Shown here: positions 33,122 to 43,600 of the stretch, piece by piece
Numbering within the stretch: the first letter of the stretch is position 1
Layout of the letters: every line of letters begins with the position of its first letter
Assembly (NCBI GenBank): GCA_030544215.1
Contig: JARZZO010000001.1
Span: 39,335,670 to 39,399,669, forward strand
Direction: 5' to 3'
DNA length: 64,000 nt
DNA from: Zantedeschia hybrid cultivar
Taxonomy: Eukaryota; Streptophyta; Magnoliopsida; Alismatales; Araceae
The notes under the pieces: generated by a model
What the model was told of the DNA's origin: nothing
Databases searched by the model: none
Seen by the model: only the letters and a program-made list of their open reading frames with translations
Position numbers and translations under genes: made by a program

Positions 33122-34221
33122 TTTGTTGAATATTCGGCCGCTTCAGAGCATATGTTCTTCCATAGTGGAAGCTCCAGGCGTTATCTTGAGCACTGCCGTG
33201 TTGAGGAGTGGCTTGGAAGGTGTAATGGTTTGGTAAGAGGGTGTTGGTGGGGGTAAGGGAACTCGAATGAGTGGTTTGGAGGGTTGTGGGTGCATATGAG
33301 CAGGTGACGGTGATGGGTTATTTGGTGGAGGTACTGTGCGGATGAGCGGTTTGGAGGGTTGTATGGTATCGAGGTGAGTGGTTGTTGCAGGTGATGTAGG
33401 GAATGACATACGGAGTAGTGGTTTGGATGGCATGAGGGGTGTATAATTGATTTGCGGAGGGTGGCTTGGTAAGGGTGTGATGGCAGAGGGTGGAATGGGT
33501 TTAATGGTGATAGGCTGTGGTTTGGGTATGCGGAGAATGCGGCGAGACTATTGCTCGGCAGTGCTTGACATCTGACTTGCTGAATAGATAGAGGACGAAT
33601 TCTCCACTATTCATTGTTTCCCTCTATTAGTCTCAGACTGGCTACCTGTCAAAATGGGGGCAATTTGATTTTGATGTTCTGGCAATGGGTTCTGTACTAT
33701 GCCCATATTATGCGGTGCTGCTTGTTGTATCGGGGCCCTTTGAACTGGCTGTTGCTGCTGTGGTGGCTGTAGCTGTTGCTGCTGCTGCTGTGGTCTTTTC
33801 GCCTTCAAGGCGGCTATGTACTTTTTCATCTCTTCCCAATCAATCCATCATTGATCATTGAGATCATAAATATAATCCCGAAAGTGAAAGCAAACATCTA
33901 CTGTGTGTCCCGGTTGACGATGGAACACGCAGTAACGGGACATGTCAACATTTGATGGCCAAACGGCCCTTTCCTTCGGCAACACTAAGGCGTTGGCCGC
34001 CATGAGGGCATTGAATATATCTGTGAGGGATTCTGGTAATTGGTGGTATACCGACCTTCTGGGACCAAGAGGTTTCCTCTGCTGTGTATAGTCATTAGGA
34101 GGAGGAACATGAGTGTAATTCGGCGGCTGCCGAGGTGGATTGTATACTTGCTGGTGAGAATGTTGCGGTGCCGACTGTAGCTGCTGAGTAGGAGGCCTAT
34201 ACCGACCAAGAGGTTTCCTCT
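33122..34221 (-). pseudogene. Tat element B Gag, C-terminal part with zinc-finger-like motif
   Basis: The right part has HQLPESLTDIFNALMAANAL and a CCHC-like finger RYCVFHRQPGHTVDVC, both matched in the Gag of element C. Low-complexity Gln/Pro stretches follow (33829-33611), with repeated PSKPL-I/L-R segments at 33433-33143. The N-terminal half of this Gag is at 52740-53928. Element C and a deletion separate the halves, and the sequence stops abruptly at about 34221 where a fragment of C begins. Confidence 0.8.
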
Positions 34222-34359
34222 GCATTTGCCGCATTCGCATGTCATCCTTGGGGATAGCTCATACTTCTCCGGACTGTCCAAAATTAGTTTCGATTTTCGG
34301 AACATCTATTTATCATTCCGTTCCACTCCACTGCAAAACAGGTGTCCCGGAGGGGCATT
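34222..34359 (+). mobile_element. Fragment of the 3' internal end of a second C element
   Basis: From GCATTTGCCGCATTCGCATG to the LTR start, this 138-bp stretch matches the segment just upstream of the 3' LTR of C (about 51134-51271), including the polypurine tract CCCGGAGGGGCATT. A normal C insertion should have host sequence here. Its presence indicates a former tandem (LTR-internal-LTR-internal-LTR), or a deletion that removed the original left end with part of the B gag. Confidence 0.85.
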
Positions 34360-35827
34360 TGTAGACACCGATTTTGGACCACCATTTTGGTCATGAGTCC
34401 CCTCCATCATTAGCCCTTTATCACCAAAATCCCCGCATTTAGCCATCTCAGCCCACTAGCAACTAAGCCCATTAACTAAACCCCTTCTTTCACCACCTTT
34501 TCGTGGAAGGCCAGCCCCCTTGCCTCCCACCTCCTTCGAAGGCCACCCCTCGCCTTCTACCCCCTTCGAAGGCCAGGCACCTTGCCTTCCACCCTTTTGG
34601 CCACCCTTTTTCACTTTTTCCCATCTTTTCGTGGAAGGCCAGCCCCCTTGCCTTCCACCTCCTTCGAAGGCCACCCCTCGCCTTCTATTCCCTTCGAAGG
34701 CTAGCCACCTTGCCTTCCACCCTTTTAGCCACCTTTTTCACTTTTTTCCACCTTTTTTCGTGGAAGGCCAGCCCCCTTGCCTTCCACCTCCTTCGAAGGC
34801 CACCCCTTGCCTTCCACTCCCTTCGAAGGCCAGCCAGGCCGCCTTCCACCATAAGAATGGAAGGCATGTTACCTGGCCGTCCACTCCTTAACCACCCCCT
34901 TGACTCCGTCTTCCCCACGATCTCCTCTACTCGCCGCCCTCATCCCCCACTACTCCGACCACTCCCCACTCCGGCCACTGCCGCGTCCACTACCTCCGAC
35001 CCTTGACCATTCCCTATTGGTTGAAGGTTGATTTACGGGGATTTAGACCCCTGTTTTCTCCCTTTTTTCCCTCACCTATTTAAACCCCCACATCCTCTCG
35101 AGCAGGGGGGTTAAGGATGTTGGAGGGTTAAGGATTTTGAAGGATTCCCGGAGGAGGACTTCCTGGAGAGAGGCTCGAGGAGGTTGACGAGGAGTCTCCA
35201 AAAGGGAAGGCTCATGCTGCATTCCGAAACGGGCTTGTCTTTCTAACCTTTCCCTTTTTACTCTTTCCTATTCATTCCATTGCATCATCAATACCACTTC
35301 ACTTTTCACACATACAACCCCCCTTCATTTGCATGCATGCACGTAGGATGACCTAGTGATTCTTACCCCCCACAGAGGTTTTAAAAAAAAATGGGAGGTG
35401 GGTGGCCATAACATATGGTCACCTTCCCTCCCCACCACCCATCCGGTGCGTTCCCCTCTGATTTTAGCTAGTTTTGTACGTCTTTATGTTTTGATTATGC
35501 ACATTACAGTTCTAATCGGGTTATTCTTTGTTTGGTCTTTTCTTTTCAGGGATCCTTGCCACATTCACGCGTGCAAAGTACCGGGCTCTCCTCCTCTGGC
35601 CGGCCGGAGGAAGAGAAGGAGGAACCAACATCTCCCGCTCCCACAAAATGCGCGATCACCTTCTACACTCCTGCGGAGCACAGGGACCGAAAGGTAACGC
35701 TCCTGGCGATCACACTTTAATTTCTAATCCCCCTTTTGAATCGCCACAGTGCTAAGACGAACGGAGGAACCCCCAATTCCAAAGCCTCGCAGCCGCGGCG
35801 ACGGGGGGAACGTTCCGGGCGCCTACA
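34360..35827 (+). mobile_element. 5' LTR of element C
   Basis: It starts TGTAGACACCGATTTTGG and ends GGGCGCCTACA, the same as the copy at 51272-52739. It contains the array at 34503-34885, a CT-rich region, TATTTAAACC near 35080 as a possible TATA-like element, and a conserved 3' half. A primer-binding site follows six bases after its end. Confidence 0.95.
34503..34885 (+). repeat. Spaced-inverted-repeat array in LTR C with higher-order organisation
   Basis: Units are of the form GTGGAAGGC, 10-nt spacer (for example CAGCCCCCTT), GCCTTCCAC. They alternate with TTCGAAGGC-CACCCCTC-GCCTTCTAC (8-nt spacer) and TTCGAAGGC-CAGGCACCTT-GCCTTCCAC. These three units form a block of about 128 bp repeated three times (from 34503, 34631 and 34760). 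A final unit at 34856-34885 changes stem to GCCGTCCAC. The same array is at 51415-51797. Confidence 0.9.
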
Positions 35828-35833
35828 GCCCTC

Positions 35834-35851
35834 TGGCGATCACAGTGGGAC
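35834..35851 (+). other. Primer-binding site of element C
   Basis: TGGCGATCACAGTGGGAC lies six bases after the LTR end. Its reverse complement ends in CCA, as a tRNA 3' end should. Element B has the same site with one base changed (54951-54934). Reported Tat/Ogre elements often use tRNA-Arg; I cannot check the match here. Confidence 0.85.
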
Positions 35852-35919
35852 ATCTGTAGCCCGCTGCACGCGTCGCGTTCAAAGGAAAAGAAAGTAAGGA
35901 TCCTGAACTCCATAATCTT

Positions 35920-36150
35920 TGGACGGCCAGACCCTGGCCGTCGAGCCCCTTGGACGGCCATCACTCGGCCGCCGGACCTGCTGGACGCCCACCAGTTGGC
36001 CGTCGACATCTCCAGTGGATGGCCAGCACCTGGCCGTCCAACCCTCTGGACGGCCAGACCCTGGCCGGGATGGACAAATCCTGGCCGTCGATCCCCTCTT
36101 GGACGGCTGCCACCCGGCCGTCCGTACCCTTTGACGGCTAGCCCTTAGCC
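35920..36150 (+). repeat. Spaced-inverted-repeat array in the 5' leader of C (about 8 units)
   Basis: Units of TGGACGGC, 9-nt spacer, GCCGTCCA type start near 35920, 35951, 35981, 36015, 36047, 36070, 36099 and 36132, about 31 nt apart. Spacers include CAGACCCTG, CATCACTCG, CACCAGTTG, CAGCACCTG and TGCCACCCG. It lies between the primer-binding site and gag, so it would be in the genomic RNA. Confidence 0.88.
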
Positions 36151-36669
36151 GCCGACATCCCGTCGGTTTCTTTTTCTCTTTTGCTATTACTGTTCATGAA
36201 TGATTTGCTGCTGCTTGTTTTGTTGAGTTGTTAAATGTTCTGACTTGCTGTTTGTTAACCTGCTTACTGGGTTTTTTGGGGTGTTCTGCGCGGGGGTTTT
36301 AAGGAAGAGCTGGCATCACATCTTTAGTCACCTCTCCCGCAGGATTTGACTCTCCACCTGAGGATTCCCACTCGGGTGTGACTAGTCCTGTCCTGTTGGG
36401 AACCTCCGTCAGTCTCCGCGAGCCAGGGATTCCCACTTGGCCGCCGAGCAGGTTGTACCTGAAACCACCCTGTAGGAACCTTGGGTTTGTGTGAGAAATT
36501 AGTGAATTGTTTCAAATCTAAAGACACTTAATTGAATCTTGGCGGAACAAGTTTTGGAAAAGTGAAGGGTCGTTAAGGGTTAAACTTGATTTGTTAGAAA
36601 CCAACTTTCATAAAACATTGGCAAACATTTCAAGTGAAACATAAAATCATCTAGGGTCTGTACTTCATA
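36151..36669. other. 5' untranslated leader of element C
   Basis: It is non-coding between the array and the gag start at 36670. GT-rich and pyrimidine tracts occur, but no named feature was found. Confidence 0.5.
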
Positions 36670-39450
36670 ATGAACCGAATGTATGTCAATGCTGTGTATG
36701 ATGACATGGACCAGTTCGGTAACAATGTTATTCACAACCCTTTGTTTGAGATTGAAGAGGATCCACAACAGACCTTCATAGGGATGCTCCAAGCATCCAG
36801 AGAAGGCCCCCAGAGGAAGGATTCTGATGAATCTTCTACCTCACAAGGAGAAGATTAGCCAGTGATTTCCAGTAGGACATTCCAAAACCCTGGAGAAGAT
36901 CCGGAACTCATTGCCGTCCTATCACGCTATACTCTGGATCAACTCATCCAGTTGGTTTCTCGTGGCAAAATTCAGGATGCCACTCCTCGGAAAACCCAAT
37001 TCCAAGGATCTTCTAGCAGACCCCAGCCGAATCAAGCTATGCCCACTCACACGATCCCTTTCAATCCCATCAACCAGGTTACACCTCCCAAACAGGAGGA
37101 GTTCATTTATAAGAACGAGGTCGAGACTTGTGTACGGCGACTCATGGCCGAGAATCTCAACCTCAGGCAGCCATATTCTCTCTCGAGCTACTGCAAGCTC
37201 CCCCCAGCCTATTTTCCACCAGGGTTTAAAGTACCTAAGTATAGAAAGTACGATGGTACCACCAACCCTCATCATCATTTATCCGGGTTTCTCATGGATT
37301 CCCATCAATGGCTCTTCGATAGGGTCCTCCTGGTCCACCTTTTCCAAAAATCTCTCGAGGGAGAAGCCTTGAGGTGGTTCTCTTCTTTACTAGCTACTGA
37401 CCTGATCAACTTTGATATGGTCTCTGAGAGGTTTATTACCCACTTCAACCACATGGCAGCCTTGCCCCCCACCTTGTTTGATTTAGTAATGGAAAAAATG
37501 AAGTCTGGCGAAGACTTCACTCATTTTGCTAATAGGTGGAGAGCTATGGCTTCTAGAGCGGAGGTCATTATTCCTGAAGCACAAGCAGTCACCATGCTTG
37601 TTAACAATGCTACCCCCCAGCTTCGAGCAATCCTTATGCTTAGTGAACTTCAGACATTCGCTCAGCTATACAATCGAGCCAGGGTAGTTCAATCCCAAAT
37701 CCGAGACTCCACTCTGCCTTCATTCTTTGAAAACAGAAGCAGGAATAAGAAAACTACCACAGAAGGAGTTACCATCAATGAACAAGTCAGCATGCTGGCA
37801 CCACCAACCAGGGTTACCAATCCTCTTCCCAAGTCCGATACTCAGCCCAACCAGAAGCAATACTCAGCTGTCCCTCCCCCGACTAATTATAGTCGTCCTA
37901 TGGCTAGGCGGGCCTCATATCCACCTCTGCCGGAATCACTGGCAGACATCTTTTACGCTTTGCTAGCCTGCGATGCCATTCAACTCCCACCTCAAAAGGA
38001 AGGTGTCCCGCGCAATACGGACACGTCCAGGTATTGCCCCTATCATAGGATCACAGGACATACCATCTACAATTGCTTCACCTTCAGGGACTGGGTATAT
38101 GACTTGAACGATGAAGGGCGGATAAATTGGGAAGACATGAGAAAAGTCATTGAGGCTCTGAAGGCTAAGAAAGAACTGGGAATTGTGAAGGACCCATTAC
38201 CCTCTCATCAGGCAGGTCAAGATCCCTCCGGCTCTCAAGGAAAGGTCAACACACTGATCAAGGAATTGGAGCCCGTAACAATTCGCAGGGAGCAATACTG
38301 GGAGTATGAAGGGCCTGGGATAAGGCACCAAGACCCCACTTGGTCGCGTGAAACTAAAGGGGCTACCCCAGAAGTCTCCACACTTCTCCCTAATGAGCCT
38401 TTGGTCCTAATCCGGCCCAAAGAGCGACCAGCAACCCTCAAGCCGGTCACCCTCATTCAGATCCCTCCAATCACAGCCGAGGGGCCCACCCTATCTGTCT
38501 TTTGTCCAACCAGGAACCAAGGTTCAATGACTGACTTCAATCCCATTAGGTCACCATTGGAAGCAGACTCAGTCTCAGTAGGGGTAACGCTCAGGAATCG
38601 TATCATTCCCCCGAGCCAGCCTCTGGATTCTCAAGATAACTCACTCCCTGCCAAGGAGAACGCCCAGTCTGAGTATGACATACTCCAGCATTTAGAGAAG
38701 ACCCCCGCTAAGATATCCATCATCGAACTCATCCGCAGGTCTCCCACACATAGGGAGACATTGTTCAATTTCCTACAACAAATCACGGTTAATGAGGATC
38801 TTCCTAGTGGCGGGGTCACTAATGCTATACTCTCAGTTACTCAGACTCCCATGATCTCTTTCCCCGAAAAGGATCTAGCTCCCCCTGAGTGCCGATCCCT
38901 CCCTCTGTGCTTAACCGCCATCCTTAATGGTCATTCAGTGGATTCCATTCTACTGGATACCGGTGCCTCCATCAATGTCTGTCCCCTTAAGACCCTCAAA
39001 AGGATAGGGATAGACCCAGAGAAGGTTGAGTCAACCTCTATGATGGTCTCAGCTTATGACAATTCCCAGAGACCAGCAGATGGGAAAATCTTCCTCCAAC
39101 TAGAAATCGGCCCGGTATCCATGATCTCGGAATTCTACATTCTGGACGTTAAGCTAATCTACAATGCCATTCTAGGGAGACCATGGATGGACCAAACCTT
39201 GGGAGTCCCATCCACCAACCATCAGTGCTATAAGTTCTCGTATAACGGGAAAATTGTGAAGGTCAAAAGCACTCCCTGCATCGAGTCATTGGACTCGGTG
39301 ACAGTAGAGCAAATTTCGTCCATGATAACTTCTAGGAAAGGCAAAGAGCCTGTCCTTTCATCAGTGAATTCCCACCTGAGGCCTAGGTCGGGTATAGGTT
39401 GGCAGCTCATGAGTAAGATGGGATATAGCTCAGGCTCTGGGTTAGGGAAA
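36670..39450 (+). pseudogene. Tat element C Gag and protease
   Basis: The frame starts MNRMYVNAVYDDMDQFGNN; an in-frame TAG at 36856 precedes an 863-residue open stretch. The Gag core has YRKYDGTTNPHHHLSGFL, LFQKSLEGEALRWFSSL and SERFITHFNHMAALP. A CCHC-like finger RYCPYHRITGHTIYNC lies near 38030. The protease shows LLDTGASINVCPLKTLKRIG (codons from about 38953), then ILGRPWMDQ and STNHQCYKF. The frame ends at a TAA inside the G-patch (MSKMGYSSGSGLGK). Gag forms the particle and protease matures it. This is the best preserved coding block of C. Confidence 0.9.
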
Positions 39451-40200
39451 TAAGAACAAGGAATCCGGAACCCCATCTCAGAGAACCCTGTCATTGGGGG
39501 ATGTGGCATGGGATATAAGTTTGCTGAACCACCAAAAGAAACAAAGGGATGGTCCCTCATGAATCATTTTGTAAGAAAGAGGCAGGAATTACCCAGGATA
39601 GAGGAAGAAGTGCAAGAGTGTTACGAGGATAGTCAAGAGGAGGACTTTGGCATATCCTCCTTGTTCTGCGAATCAGGCAGCCCGACGGTAGGGCTTTTCT
39701 TGGCCAGAGATGAACCAGCCCCAGCTACGTTCATTCCTTTCCACCCACCTACAGTTCCGATGCTCTCAGCTCCGACCAACGCCATTTCTTCTGAGTGTTC
39801 CATGCTACAGGCGTTCGGTCACGAAAAAAAAAAAGTCCAATTCCCATCCCGCAGGAGGGGAAGTCACTTTCGAGGAGCCTACGTGGTGGGGGAGCCCCGT
39901 CGGCATGGAATCTTTATCTCAAGGGTCTACCCTTGTCCCATCCAGGACAGAATTGACCCATCCTCCAAGCTATGTACATAGTAGTTTAGGAATTAGGTTA
40001 GCTTCCTCCATGTCTAGAAATTGTAGGACTAGGCAAGTTCCTTTATTCTTAGTTCAGGATTTAGCAAATAGGTGCAGAGGTTTGAAAAAGTTGGATATGT
40101 TTCTTCAGACATGGGTCATCTCCGAACCATTGGAGATAGTGAGAGACGAGTCTTGTAGTGATGGTTTAGGTGTGTTTGAGCTTAGTGAAGAGGAAGAGGT
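39451..40200 (+). pseudogene. Tat element C G-patch end and linker to RT
   Basis: After the TAA at 39451 the same frame continues EQGIRNPISENPVIGGCGMG, completing a G-patch-like motif, then an acidic linker (RIEEEVQECYEDSQEEDFG). A frameshift near a run of A (about 39825) moves the reading to the frame leading into RT. Function of the linker is unknown. Confidence 0.7.
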
Positions 40201-41330
40201 GGATGACTTGGTCGAACCACTTGTGAGTGGGGCGAGACGGTTTGATGAACCTTCATCAGCTATCGACGAACCCACTAAAGAAGTCAACCTCGGAACAAAG
40301 GAGGATCCGAAGATAGTGCTAATTAGTGCCCGCTTGAGTCCAGAAGAAGAAGGGTCCATAATAGCCGTGCTCCAAGAGCACCGTAATGGGTTTGCTTGGT
40401 CATACGAGGACATGCCTGGATTAAACACAGAACTGGTGGAACATCGGCTAATCCTCAAACCTGACGCCAAACCCGTGAAACAAAAGTTGAGACAGCTACA
40501 ACCGGAATTAGCACTTAAAGTAAAAGAAGAGGTTGACAAACTACACAAGGCCAAGTTCATCCGGGTAGTACTCTACCCTAAGTGGGTAGCTAATATCGTC
40601 CCTGTGGCAAAAAAGGACGGAAAGGTTAGAGTTTGCATAAACTTTCGCAACCTCAATCAAGATTGCCCAAAGGATGATTTCCCACTACCTCATATAGACT
40701 TGCTGGTTGATAACACAGCTGGATTTGAGATGTTATCCTTCATGGATGGTTTTTCGGGGTATAGTCAGATCAAACTAGCTGAGGAAGATAAGGAGAAAAC
40801 ATCCTTCATAACTCCATGAGGAACTTATTGCTACATGGTCATGCCATTTGGACTTAAAAATACTGGAGCCACCTACCAAAGGGCTATGATGGCAATCTTT
40901 CATGACATGATTCACATCGACATGGAGGTCTATGTGGATGATATCTTGGTGAAATCCAAAACCAGGAAGGGACACGCTCAAATCCTTAGGGTTGTAATGC
41001 AGAGATCGAAAGAGCACCAACTGAAGATGAACCCGAAGAAGTGCGTATTTGGTGTTTCTTCTGGAAAATTGCTAGGGTTCATGGTGAGTAGAAGAGGGAT
41101 TGAGGTTGATCCAGACAAAGTGAAGGCAATAGTGGAAATGCCCCCACCTAAGAATGTCAGGGATGTAAAGGGTCTCATCGGCCATTTGCAATTCATCAGA
41201 CGGTTCATATCTCAACACTCTGTGAGATGCAAACCCTTTTACGATCTATTGAAAGGAGGAGCAAAGTTCATTTGGAGTGATAAGTGTCAAAAGGCCTTCG
41301 ATGAATTAAAGAGCTACCTCCTCAACCCTC
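40201..41330 (+). pseudogene. Tat element C reverse transcriptase
   Basis: Blocks in order: FDEPSSAIDEPTKEVNLG, SYEDMPGLNTELVEHRLIL, KAKFIRVVLYPKWVANIVPV, RVCINFRNLN (the family usually has CIDFR, so an Asp appears changed to Asn), SFMDGFSGYSQIKLAEED. A TGA at 40817 replaces the Trp before GTYCYMVMPFGLK. The catalytic YVDDILVKSK follows at 40931. GKLLGFMVSRRGIEVDPDK and HLQFIRRFISQHSVRCKPF end the domain. It would synthesise cDNA; two changes make it inactive. Confidence 0.92.
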
Positions 41331-42250
41331 CAGTCCTTATGGCTCCTATCCCGGGGCGGCCTCTACTGCTATATGTCTCCACCACTGAAGAATCAGCTGG
41401 TACAGTATTGGCCCAATTAGACGACGAGAAGAAGGAAAGAGTAGTGTACTATCCGTCCAAGATTTTCAATGATGCCGAAAAGCGATACACTGCCATGGAA
41501 AGGACATGCGCGGCCGTCGTCTGGGTAGTGCAGAAACTGAAGCACTACTTCCTCGCCCACGAGGTCAAACTTCTAGCAAGAATGGACCCGATCAAATATT
41601 TGCTAGAGCGGCCAGTTGTAACAGATAGGCTGGTGCGATGGCAGACCTTCTTGAATCAATTCGACATCACTTATGTAAATCATAAGGCTGTGAAGGGGCA
41701 AGCAATTGCCGAGCACCTAGCTCATCACCCATTGCCCACATTTTCACCTGTCAACGAGGAATTCCCGGATGAGGAGTTGGGTTTAATAGTGGATGATACT
41801 CCATCCTGGGTCCTTCATTTCGACGGGGCACTTAATTCTCAAGGCAGTGGGATAGGAGTGGTCCTTGTATCTCCATAAGGGGTAAGTATTCCGCATGCTT
41901 GCCAACTCTCCTTCTCAGTAACCAATAATGTTGCTGAATATGAGGCTCTCCTAGCTGGCTTAAAATTGGCACTGGTTCTTAATGTCTTAGAATTGAGGAT
42001 AATTGGAGACTCTCAACTAATCCTCCGCCAAACCGTGGGCAAGTACCAAACCCGGGATTCAAAACTGAAGCCATATCAGGAGTTAGTGAAGTCACTTACT
42101 AGGCGTTTCAGAAGGATCACCTATGTACATGTGCCTAGGTCTCAAAATATCCTAGCAGATGCCCTGGCCTCCCTATCTTCAGCATTAGAGATTCCTGTCA
42201 CCAAAGGTTCAGCCACCATCACCCTGCACAAGCAAGATTCGCCTTCCTTC
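41331..42250 (+). pseudogene. Tat element C dual RNase H
   Basis: The Ty3-type RNase H shows KRYTAMERTCAAVVWVVQKL and KHYFLAHEVKLLARMDPIKY. The second, archaeal-like RNase H starts at WVLHFDGALNSQGSGIGVV, is cut by a TAA at 41876 (element B has Lys), and continues NNVAEYEALLAGLKLA, LRIIGDSQLILRQTVGKY and YVHVPRSQNILADALASL. Two tandem RNase H domains place C in the Tat lineage. Confidence 0.9.
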
Positions 42251-43600
42251 CGGGACCCCTGGTTCCAGCAATTCCTCCATCCATCCGAGCACATCTCTGC
42301 TGTCACGGATGAACTCACCCCCGATTGGGATGATGGGAATCCGTGGTATTTTGATATCATGAACTATCTCCGCGATGGGTCATTCCGATCTTATGCCACA
42401 TCTTCTGATCGTAAGGCTATCCGCCGTACATCTCAGCGATACCTTATCTTAGGCGGCCGCCTTTTTAGGAGATCCTTTAGCGGAGTGCTTCTTCGGTGTC
42501 TAGATGATACCGAAATTCATCATGTCATAGAGGTAGCCCATGCCAGTGATTGTGGCGGTCATGTCTATGGTCGTGCCTTAGCTCAAAAACTCCTCATGTC
42601 CTATTATTGGCCTTCAATGGAGGCTAACTGTTCCATATTTGTTCAAAGGTGCCTGAAATGCCAGTTACAAGCTAACAAGGTTCATGCACCCTCTTCATCT
42701 CTCAAATCCGTCGTTTCCCCGTGGCCCTTCGCCATGTGGGCATTCGACGTTATAGGACCTCTGGAGGATCGATCAGGTGAAACAAAAAGGAAATCATTTA
42801 TCTTAACCGCCACTGAATATTTCACTAAATGGGCTGAAGCGGAAGCATTTGCAGAAATCAAAGCATCCACGGTGGTGAAGTTCATCAAGCGCAACATCCT
42901 CGCCAGATTCGGGACACCGCGCGACCTCATCACCGACAATGGACCCCAATTTATCTCCCAAGAGCTCCAGGACATGTGCAGTAAGTATGGCATCAACTTG
43001 CATCATTCTTCGCCTTACTACCCACAAGGAAATGGTCAGGCTGAGGCCACCAATAAAACTCTCATTCGAATCATTAAAAGAACTTGCAGATCACATAATT
43101 ATTCAGACTAGCCGGATCGCCTAGTAGAAGCTCTTTGGGCATACCGTACTTCCGTCCGAACCCCTACCGGACAAACACCTTATTCACTCACATTCGGAAC
43201 GGATGCGGTACTTCCATATGAGATTCTCTTCCCTTCTCTAAGAGTGCAGTTGGACAATGGAATCAGTGACGCCGAGCGTCGTAACGCCATGTTAACCCAA
43301 CTGGAACTGTTAGATGAAAAAAGGATGATGGCGGCAAACCATGCCCAGGTTTACAGAAATAGGATTGCAAGGTTCTATGCAAAAAAGGTTCTTGAAAGAA
43401 AGTTTGGAATTGGGGAAATGGTACTTAAAAGAAAAATGATCAAAATTCATGGTCCCAGGAGCAAATTGCAAGAAAATTGGGAAGGTCCATTTGTAATCAA
43501 GGAGGCATACTCAGGTAACGCTTACCGCTTAATCAATGAGAAAGGAGAGGAATTGCCCCACCCATGGAACGGGGTATATCTGAAGAAGTTTTATCCGTGA
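42251..43600 (+). pseudogene. Tat element C integrase
   Basis: HHCC zinc motif: EVAHASDCGGHVYG and CLKCQLQANK. Core: AFDVIGPLEDRS, ITDNGPQFISQEL and YYPQGNGQAEATNKT, so D, D and E are all present. A TAG at 43109 replaces the Trp after NYSD; the frame then resumes PDRLVEALWAYRTS to HPWNGVYLKKFYP and the stop at 43600. Apart from this one stop the domain looks intact, in contrast to the Glu-to-Lys change in B. Confidence 0.92.

Noticed and set aside
34503..35006. Proline-rich repeat protein read from the LTR C array on the plus strand
   Set aside because: The frame arises from the inverted-repeat array; overlapping frames on both strands are equally open and the stretch lies in an LTR.
36862..37372. 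Frames on both strands inside gag of C, e.g. 36911-37372 and 37278-36922
   Set aside because: They are shadows of the 863-residue gag-protease frame, which has recognisable domains.
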